64,000 bases of DNA, from assembly GCA_008828725.1 (NCBI GenBank), contig MEHQ01003965.1, forward strand, positions 368,910-432,909, in the 5' to 3' direction. The stretch comes from Saccharina japonica (Eukaryota > Sar > Phaeophyceae > Laminariales > Laminariaceae). The notes beneath the pieces were generated by a model, which searched no databases, was not told where the DNA came from, and saw nothing but the letters and a program-made list of their open reading frames with translations. Position numbers and translations under genes: made by a program. Numbering within the stretch: position 1 is the first letter of the stretch; every line of letters begins with the position of its first letter. Shown piece by piece: positions 54,650-64,000 of this stretch.

Positions 54650-54850
54650 CTGGTATCTGGATTGCCGTTTTACGTTGGCCATTCTTGAGGATGGAATTTG
54701 GGATTGCCGTTTCATATTTGTAATTCTTGAGGATGGAATTTAGGATTGCCGTTTTACCTTGGAAATGATGAAGGGTGGAATTTGTGGTTCGGTTTTGCCT
54801 TGGCGATGATTTATTATGGAACTTGGGACTTGCCGTTTTACCTGGCAATC
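54650..54850. repeat. Minisatellite, about 57-bp unit, before the polypurine tract
   Basis: Four units with ggattgccgttttaccttgg, attcttgaggatggaatttg and variants. Such subterminal repeats near the 3' LTR are seen in several LTR elements; a role here is not shown. Confidence 0.8.
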
Positions 54851-54899
54851 GGTGATAAGATATCCGGGACCTATCGCACCGCGCACCGAATAGGGGGGC

Positions 54900-55304
54900 T
54901 GTTTGTGATATGCGGTTGCTCGATACTGGTTTCCCGTATGTGGCGGTTTCATGTATTGTGGGATTTTGTATAGTGTATCGAGGCATTATTTAGTATGCCT
55001 CGTGGTACCTGTTTCTGTTTCCCTCTTGGGAGCAGTCGGCGACAATACCGCTACGACCCGGGCTTTGATATAATGATACCGCTCGTATATATGTGAGGGG
55101 TACAGCCGGTGACAAACCTGGTGCGGCTTACCCCCTGTGTGTGGTTTATATGATGGGCCTTTGACGACAGGTACTGGCTCTACTTGTGTGTGTATTTGGT
55201 ACGTGGTGATACGAGAGTACTTTATCTACTTTTTCTCCTTGACGACCCATGGTATAGGCACGTGGTACCGCAAGTAACACGTTCGACAGTGACGTATATA
55301 AACA
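54900..55304 (+). repeat. 3' LTR
   Basis: 405 bp, from tgtttgtgatatgcggttgc to gtgacgtatataaaca. Preceded by the ataggggggc purine tract and followed by GCCTC. Confidence 0.93.
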
Positions 55305-55309
55305 GCCTC

Positions 55310-55845
55310 TGTTCAGGTTGTTGCCTTTGCGACGGCTGTGGTGTCCTTCTCACGTTCGCTGGACCCGTATATCACACAGCTAGCAGAGGGAATTCAGCAG
55401 GTCTACTACAGTACGAACTGCGAGTACGGCTGGATACCCCGGTGCCCTGGGCCGAACTTCGCGGCGAGTATGAAGTGGTATCCATACTCGTTGTTTTTAA
55501 TCGCTGCTGTAAAGCGCGGGTGATATTAAAACCAGAGGGGGAGGTTTTGCTGGAATCGCATACATCAAACACACATCACTGTACCTCGGATACGATGTCA
55601 TCTCGTGACACTATTTCGTTAGGAATGGCCGTCGCTACGTACTACGTTTCCTATGCCACGGTTTGCTCCAAATTTTGCCAGAATTCGCGACTTTGATGTA
55701 CTGCTGTACGTACGTACAACGCAACGTACAGTACCTGCCTACCACTCTCTATCTCGTACGGCAGGAGTATTGGTATGTGGCATGTGGCAAATCACCTACG
55801 ACACGGCTAAATGATATCTTCCTATTGTTTACGTAAATAGAGGTA
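55310..55845. other. Loop of the large inverted-repeat element (right side)
   Basis: Two overlapping open frames: one running on from the LTR to 55696 and one at 55338-55523 (DPYITQLAEGIQQVYYSTNC). Neither matches a transposase that I know. A motif cctcggatacgatgtcatctcg (55586-55607) recurs at 56861-56881. Confidence 0.35.
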
Positions 55846-56428
55846 CTGCTGTAGATATGACATGCACACCTGCCTACTCGTAGATCTTGTGCACGTACTC
55901 CACGTAGATTCCAAAATATTGGAACCAAAATTTCATTTTTTTTCATAAAATGCGCATGTATTGTTTCAATCGTTCCGTACAACTGCTACTGCTCTACTTA
56001 CACAGCCTAGAGAGGCAGACGCATGCAACATAGTTCAACTACTGCTGCACGACGCTTGATGCGTGCCTCGTTCAATGTCAAGTCGGTGTGGTCCTTGTTG
56101 TCTCGTGCATGGTGCGTGCTGTGGGTGTTCCGTTCTCATGCGGATAAAAACACAGTCGTACTTTGTACGACAGGTTTTGAATAGTAGTTGCGAGGCGGTG
56201 TCAAGTCGAAACGTCTCCCATGAGTTAGTTGTCATAATTCGGAACTTCGAAGGCCCAGAGAACGCCCCACGGACCTCGGGCTGGACCCGCACTGGCACGG
56301 TGGTGCACACGCGGGTCCCCTGCGTTCCCCGCAGCCGACAGCGCGAGAAATGACCCGCGGCCGAAGGTGAAAAGTGAAAGTATTCCGGGAAAATGTCCAT
56401 TTGGTACCTATACATACATGTATCCCGT

Positions 56429-56930
56429 TGGGTTGCGTGGATTACGCACGAAATACCTTTCTCAGGTGCATTTACTACGAACCAGTACGTAGCCACGACA
56501 AAAAAAATGTTGCAGATTGCGTTTTCTCTTTGTTAGGTTAAAAACACAAAATGGCGTCAATATTCTCGAATTGTTCTTCGTGAATCTACTCGACATAACT
56601 AATCAATATTCAATACAAATCCAGCAGTAGTAGTAGTAGTGGGTACCTGCAGTTCATAAACTATGCGTCAAGAGAAATGAGCTTAGATTGGCACGAACAA
56701 AGATGAAACGTTGGTTTTGAAACACACCTCACCAGTGTGGGATCGACTGTAAATCCTGCATAAAAAAGTTAAATCGACGTCGGAAACAAAATAAGTCGTT
56801 GAGCCTGCACACCAAACCGAAGTTTCTCAACAACGGGAGCCCCTAAAACAGTACCTCAGATGTGATGTCATCTCGTTACATTTGTTTCGTTAGGAATGAC
56901 CCTCGCTACTAACAAGACAGAAGAGCAGTA
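56429..56930. other. No gene recognised
   Basis: AT-rich, with a (TAG)5-type run at 56626-56640. Contains the cctcagatgtgatgtcatctcg relative of 55586. Confidence 0.4.
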
Positions 56931-57939
56931 CAGTAGGGGGGCCTATATAAGGCGGTCTGAATAAGGCGGTCGTTCGAGATGAGGCGGTCAAAATCGGATT
57001 TACACGACAGAAGATGCGAATAGGGCGGCTACCACCATATATAGCAACGGGCTCTATATAAGTGTGAGGGTATTACCTGCTGAGCTATACGGGTAAAAGA
57101 TCGATCAATTACCCAGCCCAGGGTAACCCTTATAACATAGGGCGGTAGCCGCCTATTCAGGGCGCCTACCGCCTTATTCAGAGCGGCTACAGCCCTATCG
57201 TCGGCCCACTTTCGCCTCCATTCTCTGTAGAGTTCAGCGGAGGCGTGCGGCAATGGCGATGCATCCTTCTATCTGCAGAAGGCCAGGATGTCGTTCATCA
57301 AAGCGCATGCCTCTAAGCCAGTGCAGCAGGCAGACACGAGGCAATTTTGTGAGCCTCAACAAGGTCGAGGGGGGGGGCACAGCGGAGCGCTGTTGTAGCG
57401 CAGTACAGTAGTCAGTACAGTAGTACGGTGCCGTATAATAGGTTAGAGCTCTGTTGTGCATGTGTAGAAAAGCAAAGAGTCCTCTCCGTACAACAGTACG
57501 GCAGCATGTATCTATTCTAGGTGGAGTGTGTCTTCGGCGGGCTCTGTCGCACGCAGCTCAACTAATATTATACTGCTCAACATGCAAAGTGTGTGTGCAC
57601 CCGTCTGATCTGCTGTGCATTGGTGTGTACAGTTTTTGACACCAAACATATTAACTGTGTTCAGCACTGGTACTGCTGCAACGCTGTACCTTCCTTCTCC
57701 GAGCACACGTATGATATCCCTCTTCGTGAGGCCCTCTGGGTCATCTTCTGGGTCAGAGGCGCTCTGTGCTGTACAATAAAAGGCTGTATGCACTCAATAG
57801 GGCGGTTACCGCCTTATTGGGATATCACCAAAAGCCCAATAGGGCGGTCAACCGCCTTATCTCCAATAGGGCGGTCTTTCGAGATAAGACGGTCGAAAAC
57901 CTCGGTACACTATACCGCCTTATATAGGCTCCCCCACTG
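56931..57939. mobile_element. Mariner-like (Tc1/mariner-type) TIR element, 1009 bp, TA target duplication
   Basis: The left end cagtaggggggcctatataa and the right end ttatataggctcccccactg are inverted repeats. TA flanks both sides (56929-56930 and 57940-57941). The CAGT start and TA duplication are the Tc1/mariner hallmark. Both ends are packed with aaggcggt and agggcggt words in both orientations (57005-57200 and 57798-57920). The interior has no transposase (no DDE block in any frame), so it is non-autonomous. Confidence 0.85.
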
Positions 57940-58079
57940 TATATGCCACATGTTTGCTTCAAAGAGGGAACTATGAAGCATGTGCGATCTATTTCGAACT
58001 TGCGACACCCCCGGGATTTCAAGTGACCAACATGCCGAAGGGGAACCTGGAATGTATTAATGTACTTAAAGTTCCGTAT

Positions 58080-58220
58080 ATTCCAGGTCAGACCGACATA
58101 TTTGTATTTTTCCTTTTTTTTCTCGTCCCATTTGTTATCTTCGCCGTTCCTTTCGCTCTCCTCCCTAGTAGTTAGTCGTAACTCAGATCCGGGGTCACAA
58201 AGTAGGCCCCTCTCCCTCCT
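58080..58220 (+). repeat. Dispersed repeat related to 59610-59760 and 34750-34880
   Basis: Contains atcttcgccgttcctttcgc, then gtaactcagatccggggtca and caaagtaggcccctctccct. The 59610 copy is in the same orientation and the 34750 copy is inverted. Confidence 0.7.
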
Positions 58221-58449
58221 CCCCCACTACTCGTACTGCTCTTGGGTTACATTTTTATCGCGAGAATACTTCATCCAGCCTGTTTTTCCCTCGTCGACTC
58301 GCATCGAATTGTGGATATGACCCGTATTATCAACAGCAGTATGGGTAAATCTACGGGCTATTTATTTTTGGTGAGATAACAAAGGATTTCTCATGACCAT
58401 TCCCTTCTTTCCCTCGCTGCCTCGGCAAAGGTTTTGCTTTGGCATGGCC

Positions 58450-59250
58450 CATAGCGACGGGGGGGGGTCTTTCTAACGAGCAAGGCTAGGCTCACCCTCA
58501 AGCGGACCGATGCCTTCTTGCTGCTGCGCACCCGCCGCGAAGCGTGTGCCGCGGTAGAGTTGGATCGGCACTGATGCGTCAGGCGCAAACGTTCAGATGC
58601 ACGGGCCTTTTTGGCCGTCGGTGTAGATAGCAATGTCCGTCTCACTTTTGTGCGCGGAGGTAGACGCCATCAGAAAGGTGGACGGATACTACGTACACGG
58701 CCCTAGGTGTGTTTGCTAGAGGGAGCTGTACTGTCTCAGTAACCTGGCTTCGCCATCAAAGGAGGAGGGAGCGTGTGGCGACGAGCTGGAGTCTGGACTG
58801 ATCAATCCCTTCAGCGCGAGAAATTTTATTTTCCAGATCAAGCACCCTGAGTGCAACGAGGGAGAAAGCGAGGAGCCGACTGGGAAGGACAACAACGAGA
58901 GCGAGTACGGACGGAGCGGGTCGAGTGTGGTCGGGCTAGGACTGGCCAAGTGGCACCGGAGCGGCGCGTCGGAGCACAGCAGCGCGCCGCAGCAGCAGCA
59001 CAGCAGCGCGGAGCAGCCATCCGGAGCACGGACGACATCGACCCGTGACGAACGGACAAAAATTTTGTTAACATTTTGTTTTCGTTTTTTTCCCCTGAAT
59101 TTCGTTGTTCGGTCTGTGTGGATGACGTCACTGGTTATGTAGAGAGACGCGGCAGAGATGGCGCGGACACCCCGAGTGTCTTCACTGCGTGCCTGATCGT
59201 GGAAGACCCCTTAAATGTGGAACGATTCCTAATCAGTGTCGATGTTTATA
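58450..59250. repeat. Segmental duplication, copy 2, left part
   Basis: Aligns with 21604-22413: agcaaggctaggctcaccct, tttttggccgtcggtgtaga, ccctgagtgcaacgag, gtcgatgtttataa. It differs by scattered substitutions and a few indels in the cag/agc-rich part. One substitution turns a Trp codon of the minus-strand frame into TGA. Confidence 0.88.
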
Positions 59251-59387
59251 AGAACGGTGGGAATGAGGAGCGTGACAGACGCCTTCAAGTGGTCAAACTC
59301 CTAACTGCATTAAGCTACTGCGTTGGCGGTTCTTCTCTTTTTGCTGTGTTGCTGCAATTGTCATTGGTTGGATCGTTTTGTATTTAG
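59076..59387 (+). CDS. Hypothetical protein segment crossing the duplication junction
   Basis: The frame reads CVDDVTGYVERRGRDGADTP and VEDPLNVERFLISVDVYKNG, then a hydrophobic C-terminus (ALSYCVGGSSLFAVLLQLSL) that could span a membrane. Copy 1 encodes the same peptide up to SVDVY and then diverges at the junction. An acceptor-like ttttccag (58829-58836) opens an upstream Gln/Ser-rich frame. If real, the gene is complete here and truncated in copy 1. No family recognised. Confidence 0.3.
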   Translation: MFSFFSPEFRCSVCVDDVTGYVERRGRDGADTPSVFTACLIVEDPLNVERFLISVDVYKNGGNEERDRRLQVVKLLTALSYCVGGSSLFAVLLQLSLVGSFCI

Positions 59388-60379
59388 AGCGATTTATGTC
59401 AGCACAGAAACATTTTCGACTCATGGGCAAGTATATAGGTTGGTGGTGTGAGTTGTGGGTTGTGGGTGAGAGAGTAACTGGGTGGGTCGGTTGACCCCTG
59501 GGCCGGTTGTCCCAACACCACCCACCAATATTTCTCGTGAAGCGATGCGCGTCAGCGCAAAAACCTTGTACAGGAGTGGATCGGTGGGGTGTCGGTGTTC
59601 GTGGTCATTTTCTTTTCTTTTCTTTTCTTTGTTTTGTTTTCCATCCCATTTAATATCTTCGCCCTTCCTTTCTCGCTCCTTCCTATATACTAATTGTCGT
59701 ATAGTATGTACCTCAGATCCGGGGTCACAAAGTAGGCTCTTCTCTCCCCCCCCCCACTACGGTTCTTGCCTAAGATGTTTATCGCGAGAAGATTTCAGCA
59801 TGTCTTTCCTCGTCAGCTCTCGCGTCGAATGGTGCTAAGCAGGCCGGAAACGTAGGGCATCATGTTTGTACTCGGCAGGTCGGCAGGTCAAATACGTACG
59901 TAGGTATACGTGAAAAAAAAGGAATAACAAAATGCAAAATGCAAAAAAAAAAGTACAGTTTTGTATTCTGCATCATTTCATAATTTTTGTTTTTATTGTC
60001 GTTTTGTTTCATTTTCTGGTTTTGCTCGTGTCGTACTCGTAGTGTTCTCGCACCCGGTACGTTGGCAGTTCATAACAAATCGGACCTGAATCGGATAGAA
60101 AAAAAAAAAAATGCTGCTGCTGCTGTACCAGGAATATATGGCAAGCGCTGGTCTGGTGTACGGATGTATCATCACCTACCAGGTATCGAGGCTCAGCCAA
60201 CTTGCCCCACGGCCATGTCACATCGAGCAACAAGCTTCTGGTGCTCCTGTTGGTCGGCTGGTGGCGGTGGTGTTTCTGGTGGTGGTGTGGTGGTGATTGT
60301 TCCTGGTACTTCGTACTGCCGTCCTTTTCCCGTTTTTGCTGGTGGTGGTATGATATAACTGGTGCTATACTCTCGTTCT

Positions 60380-60830
60380 CGAAAGAGGAGAACACATACC
60401 AAGCCACACCATCACATCACCACCACCACCTGCTGCGACCACACCAGCACCACCAGAACAGGGCTATTGCAAGACTGATTATCTTCCATATAGCTACTAG
60501 TGGTGGTAGTGGCGGTGCGGGTGGTGGTGGTAGTGGTGGGGTTTGGTGGTGGTGATGGTGCTGGTTACTAACCTGTGTGTGTGTGATGATGCTCTTTATT
60601 TTCTCGTCCGATCATCGAGCAAGCACACAATCACGATCGATCATCACCATCACCACCTACCTGCTGCAGCCACTACCAACACAATCGATCATCACCACCT
60701 GCTGCAGCCACCATCACCATCAATCCTGGGAAGCTTCTATATAGCTGGTGGTAGTGGTGGTGTGGTGGTGGTGGTGTGGTGGTGGTGATGGGGTGTTTGG
60801 TGTGTTTGCTGGTGGTAATTCTCATCGTTG
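60380..60830. repeat. Alternating (GGT)n and (CAC)n low-complexity sequence
   Basis: Blocks of ggtggtggt alternate with blocks of caccaccac on the same strand, so they can pair with one another. Confidence 0.85.
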
Positions 60831-61280
60831 CTACAGTACGTTGCTGGTGGTGATGCGGAGCTTCTGTTGCAGCTAAGCTGCCTGTTGCAGCTACGATGTA
60901 CAAATCTGTGTGTGTGTGTTCTTCACTTTCAACCCTTGACAGCCTTGACATGCCGTGACTGTCACCAAACAACTAGTTTTTAGTGTGGAACACTCCACCC
61001 TACACCCTTCACAGCGCATGTTTTGCCTTGCTTGACATGTCTCCCGACATCTTTGCTTGAGAGCTTGAGCGCAGGGTTAAATAAAAAAACTCAGTGACAA
61101 TTGTCACTGTGGTAACCAATTATGACAGTCACTACCGCCTAGCTCTCCGATCTCGGCACGGCTTTCGACACGAGCAGCACAGGACGGTCGGCACAAATAG
61201 CGGGCCTCTATCAGTCCCGAGCGTGTCTGAATCGGTTGAGTGTACGCGTCGCGCGCCAAAAAAAAGCAAAGCGAACGAGG

Positions 61281-61324
61281 GACAGACGAGCAGACAGACG
61301 AGCAGACAGACGAGCAGACAGACA
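61281..61324. repeat. Microsatellite, gacagacgagca 12-bp unit
   Basis: Three and a half units of gacagacgagca in tandem. Confidence 0.9.
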
Positions 61325-61460
61325 AACCTCAATATTAAGCAATCCAGTAAATAAAGGCACGCTGTGGCAGTTTTCAGAACTGTTTTTTGTCCGTTTGTGT
61401 CTGTTCGTGAGCAGGGGCACACACCCACGGGCAGACACCCAACCATTATGAAGAGCACCT

Positions 61461-61498
61461 ATTGATGCTCGAAGGGCTAGCGCCCTTCTCGCATCAAT
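61461..61498. other. Perfect-core hairpin (17-bp arms, TAGC loop)
   Basis: attgatgctcgaagggc, loop tagc, gcccttctcgcatcaat. The arms pair at 15 of 17 positions. It stands 10 bp from the right edge of the segment missing in copy 1. Confidence 0.8.
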
Positions 61499-61509
61499 AG
61501 CTCCTCATT

Positions 61510-62015
61510 ATAATGCTGTGCCTAACACAGACGTTCAGGATAGATTCGGATAATTGTCAATTGACGTGATGGCGTTGTTGGCTGTTCTTTTTCACTGTGT
61601 GCCCGCGGACTGTCATTTCGGCAGTACTTCAGACAGCAGCTGCGTGCTCCATCTTGTTCCCACGCCTACCGTGTGTTTTTGTACAGACAATACTTCAGAC
61701 AGTAGTTACGCTGTAGTCGGCAAATTCATTTGTAAAGAGTGGGAGGGGGGGGGGGGGGGGCGATGCTGCTGTAGTCGGATGGAGATTGCGGGCGTGTAGT
61801 TCAGGTTGAGACACGCATAACATGCTGTAGGGATTTTAGGTGTACCTCTTCGGACACTGGTGTATCCTTTCCCTGCTAAGTGTGCATGTTCTTTAGGATT
61901 CTCTGATGGCTCTAGCACTTTTGTGACCACGGGCTGTGATCTTGCTAGATCAGACTATATTATAGGGATTAGCAACTGAAACGAGTTTAATGTGAAGACA
62001 ACAACAACAACAACT
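61510..62015. repeat. Segmental duplication, copy 2, right part
   Basis: Aligns with 22414-22920: aatgctgtgcctaacacaga, gcccgcggactgtcatt, gtagtcggcaaattcatt and a long G run. It ends in (AAC)n, as copy 1 does. A shared frame (FVPADCHSGSTSDSS, plus strand) stays open in both copies, but this reflects high nucleotide identity. Confidence 0.88.
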
Positions 62016-62389
62016 TCCAACCCACCAATTTGCCAACCTCGGATAGCGCTGTCGGTTGTTCTTGATTAATCGAGGAAACCGATACACTCGCTGATAGAGA
62101 CTCTATAATATGCGTATGTACAAAGAGTATCAGATGGACGAACTTTCAGAAACGATTGCAGGGACTATTTATTCCCTGGGCGCTCAGCTCGCGGTTGGGG
62201 GCCAAGCGAAGATGTCGGGAGACAGCACTTTCCCCCCTTTACAGACGGCGTCAAGGCATATACCTCGCCAGACAGCCTTGACTGCAAAAAACAGGGGACG
62301 CTATAAAAAATCCCCGCTTTAAAAAAAACGCCTGACAAAAATGAGTAAATAAACGTGTTTCCCTCAAGGCTTATCACGGTACTCGATAA
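62016..62389. other. No gene recognised
   Basis: One ATG frame (62110-62322) reads MRMYKEYQMDELSETIAGTI before losing protein character. Possibly chance. Confidence 0.3.
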
Positions 62390-62785
62390 TCGAGACGGGA
62401 CGGGACGGTAGTGTTTTTCCTTGTTTGGCGGGAACAAAAATGAAGACGGGACGGGACGGGACGATAAAATGACGACCAAACAGGTTTTTCGAGACGGGAC
62501 GGGACGGGACGGTTGATGTTCATTTTTTCGACGGGACGGGACGGTAATTTCAACGGGATATATTTTTACGACGGGATGGGACGGTAAAATTATTTTTTTT
62601 TTCCAGGACGGGACGTGACGATGAAAATAATATGTCACGACGGGACGGGAGGGTAAATATAATTTTTCACGACGGGACGGGACGGTAGATTTTTTTTTTT
62701 CACGACGGGACGGGACGGTTCATATATTTTTTTACGACGGGACGGGACGCTATATATTTTTCTTCACGGCGGGAAGAGACGGCAC
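62390..62785. repeat. G-rich minisatellite of gacgggacgggacgg cores
   Basis: About ten units in which cacgacgggacgggacggta alternates with a T-rich spacer (ttttttttt) of varying length; period about 40 bp. Strong strand asymmetry (purine cores, T spacers). Confidence 0.9.
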
Positions 62786-63401
62786 TGGATCATTGGATCA
62801 AAACAGTTGTTGTTGCTCCAGAGGAACAAACGGAAAGAAACACTCGCCCGAATCGCACGTAAACAGAAAGACATCTTGAAATAAATGCGTATCCCCATAA
62901 TAATTTTTTTACCGGACGGCGAAATCACACCGAATTACCTTGAAATTCACAAATTACGCTACGAACTCGTATATATTCTCATCATAGTACAGAGCAAATC
63001 TCATCATTCATGCTTCGTCTACGTTCAGAAATACCCTCGCCAGCCGCAGCGTTTTTAGCAGCGACTAATGATGCGGCAGCCCACGTCGCAGTTACCCTTT
63101 AAGGGAACGCGGGAGTACACGTAACTGAAAAGATTGTAACTGCCAGTTTCATAAACGAAAAAAATGTAATTTTCGACCGGGCTATTCGATTAATTGTCCA
63201 TTGTTTTTGCTGCGAATCGTGAAACATAAAAATCGCTTAAAAAATGCAAAGTATCTACAAAATAGAGTTGGCCGATCATGGACCATTTTTTGTTTCCAGT
63301 GGAGGTTTGGCGTTCCTTCCACAAGAAACCTGTTTCTGTCTCTGTTTCATTTTGGCCTTCGCCGCCCCAAGCATGACCAACAATAAGCCGCGGGCATCGC
63401 A
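62786..63401. other. No gene established
   Basis: AT-rich. The frame 63244-63543 overlaps the candidate exon below in another frame and is less convincing. Confidence 0.4.
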
Positions 63402-63656
63402 GTGTATACACAGAGAAGTGGTACAGAGGAATCTCTTGTCCGCGAGCTTCGCGGACCATCTCCTGTTGTATCGGCAGCAGAACAGCTACGTGTGTACACC
63501 TCGCTGGTGTGCGAAGACACAGGGAGGACTTTCCGGAGTTTAGGGAAGGCCTTCCACAGGCTGACCAGGGCTGACGTAGATGGCGATGGCGGTCACGAGA
63601 GCTGCCGGGGCTCGTCTAACGATGACTGCCACGCAGAGGAGTGGTGGACGAGTTAG
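63402..63656 (+). CDS. Candidate exon, unknown product
   Basis: The frame reads SLVRELRGPSPVVSAAEQLR, LVCEDTGRTFRSLGKAFHRL, then an acidic ADVDGDGGHESCRGSSNDD, and ends WWTS before TAG. GC-rich third positions set it apart from flanking AT-rich DNA. gcatcgcag just before it could be an acceptor, and ttccag/gtaggt at about 63712 a donor, though the latter lies beyond the stop. No family recognised. The gene may continue right of the window. Confidence 0.35.
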   Translation: MYTQRSGTEESLVRELRGPSPVVSAAEQLRVYTSLVCEDTGRTFRSLGKAFHRLTRADVDGDGGHESCRGSSNDDCHAEEWWTS

Positions 63657-64000
63657 TCTTTCTTCTGATCCTTCGCTTCCTGGGCATCCCTCGTGGCTCA
63701 GCTCAACTTCCAGGTAGGTGTTGAGTGTGTTGTTTATTTGCTTACTGTTCCAATACCATACGTAGCTCTGGTATGTCTGGTATATACGTGCAGGAGTGTA
63801 AATTCGGCCGCAAACATAGTGACGGTGGACGTAGACATATAAATACTAAATGATCCTTATATTTTCGTTCAGAGCGGTATACATGTAGACTTTCCGTGTA
63901 CTCGTATTGCTATGCTGCTGTGTAAATGCTACTACTGCTGCTGCTTTAAGATAAGATCGGGGATGTATTCCTGGTACGTACAAGTACAAAGATGAAAACT
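63657..64000. other. Right edge, no gene assigned
   Basis: Contains a donor-like ttccaggtaggtg at about 63708-63720, then AT-rich sequence typical of an intron or intergenic DNA, and a ctactactgctgctgctt run near 63931. Confidence 0.3.

Larger units (their letters stand above)
49801..55304 (+). mobile_element. Structurally complete LTR retrotransposon, probably Ty1/copia, with most of pol missing
   Basis: Two direct LTRs (49801-50206 and 54900-55304, about 92 percent identical by eye) begin TGTTT and end AACA. Identical pentamers GCCTC flank them (49796-49800 and 55305-55309), the usual 5-bp duplication. A polypurine tract, ataggggggc, ends directly before the 3' LTR. The interior has a Gln-rich gag (50291-51514) and, far downstream, a copia RNase H remnant (53821-54044), both on the plus strand. 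Protease, integrase and reverse transcriptase are missing. A primer-binding site could not be matched. It lies inside a larger inverted-repeat element and is therefore younger than it. Confidence 0.93.
49070..56428. mobile_element. Large inverted-repeat element (arms about 0.57 kb), split by an LTR retrotransposon
   Basis: The left arm 49070-49642 is the inverted copy of 55846-56428. Paired blocks include atgtataggtaccaaatgga, cattttcccggaat, tgcgtgcaccacg-type words, ggaacaccca, gtcgtacgaagtacgac, catgcgtattt, tccaatattttgga and aagatctacga. Without the retrotransposon the element would be about 1.85 kb with a loop of about 0.69 kb. The arms carry similar Cys-rich frames (CCLVRGACRGCSVLMRI, minus on the left, plus on the right), possibly chance. 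Outer ends lack a clear target duplication, so the edges are approximate. Confidence 0.8.
59251..61509. other. 2.26-kb segment present only in copy 2 of the duplication
   Basis: Bounded by TTATAA on both sides (59245-59250 and 61506-61511 region), where copy 1 has a single TTATAA. It holds a dispersed repeat (59610-59760), GGT/CAC-rich low-complexity sequence (60380-60830), an agcagacagacg microsatellite and a hairpin at its right edge. There are no matching terminal repeats, so a deletion from copy 1 is as likely as an insertion here. Confidence 0.6.

Overview
This is a eukaryotic nuclear window, probably from a stramenopile such as a brown alga. That placement is tentative. It rests on a gene with spliced CBM6 modules separated by 390-580 bp GT-AG introns, on LTR/copia and non-LTR retrotransposons together with many TIR elements, on a TTAGGG-type telomeric repeat, and on very low gene density. 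No rRNA, tRNA, CRISPR or bacterial-style operon is visible.

Only one convincing host gene was found. At 137-3789 (+) a secreted-type protein with two CBM6 carbohydrate-binding modules joined by a Thr/Pro linker is spread over six exons; its 5' part lies left of the window. An in-frame TGA (1775) separates the modules. Module 2 also carries two compensating frameshifts in its central exon, so it is decayed, mis-sequenced or unusually expressed.

Nearly everything else is transposable elements and tandem repeats, often nested. 7.5-8.7 kb: two tandem arrays. 8.8-11.4 kb: a hAT-like element holding a small TIR element and a MULE-like MITE. 12-13.4 kb: minisatellite. 13.7-16.7 kb: copia pol remnant. 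17.2-20.7 kb (-): broken LINE with endonuclease and reverse transcriptase. 21.6-22.9 kb: a segment duplicated at 58.5-62.0 kb. 23.6-24.9 kb: hAT element with a perfect 8-bp target duplication. 25.0-25.8 kb: long-TIR element. 30.9-34.4 kb: CCGGTT-rich TIR element, twin minisatellites and a foldback element with a MITE inside it. 35.0-39.9 kb: the most intricate part, an interleaved inverted-repeat element split by a 2.8-kb AT-rich TIR element, itself split by a MULE-like MITE. 41.7-44.2 kb: a satellite of about 217 bp. 49.1-56.4 kb: a large inverted-repeat element split by a structurally complete LTR retrotransposon (49801-55304, TSD GCCTC) that keeps gag and a scrap of copia RNase H. 56.9-57.9 kb: mariner-like TIR element with a TA duplication. 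62.4-62.8 kb: G-rich minisatellite.

The element genes do not form a working pathway. Every recognisable retrotransposon reading frame is broken, so movement now would depend on enzymes encoded elsewhere. The value of the window lies in its nested insertion history. Nesting and target duplications allow the insertion order to be read in several places, and several of the non-autonomous families may be uncatalogued. All boundaries were read by eye and may be off by several bases where no target duplication was found.
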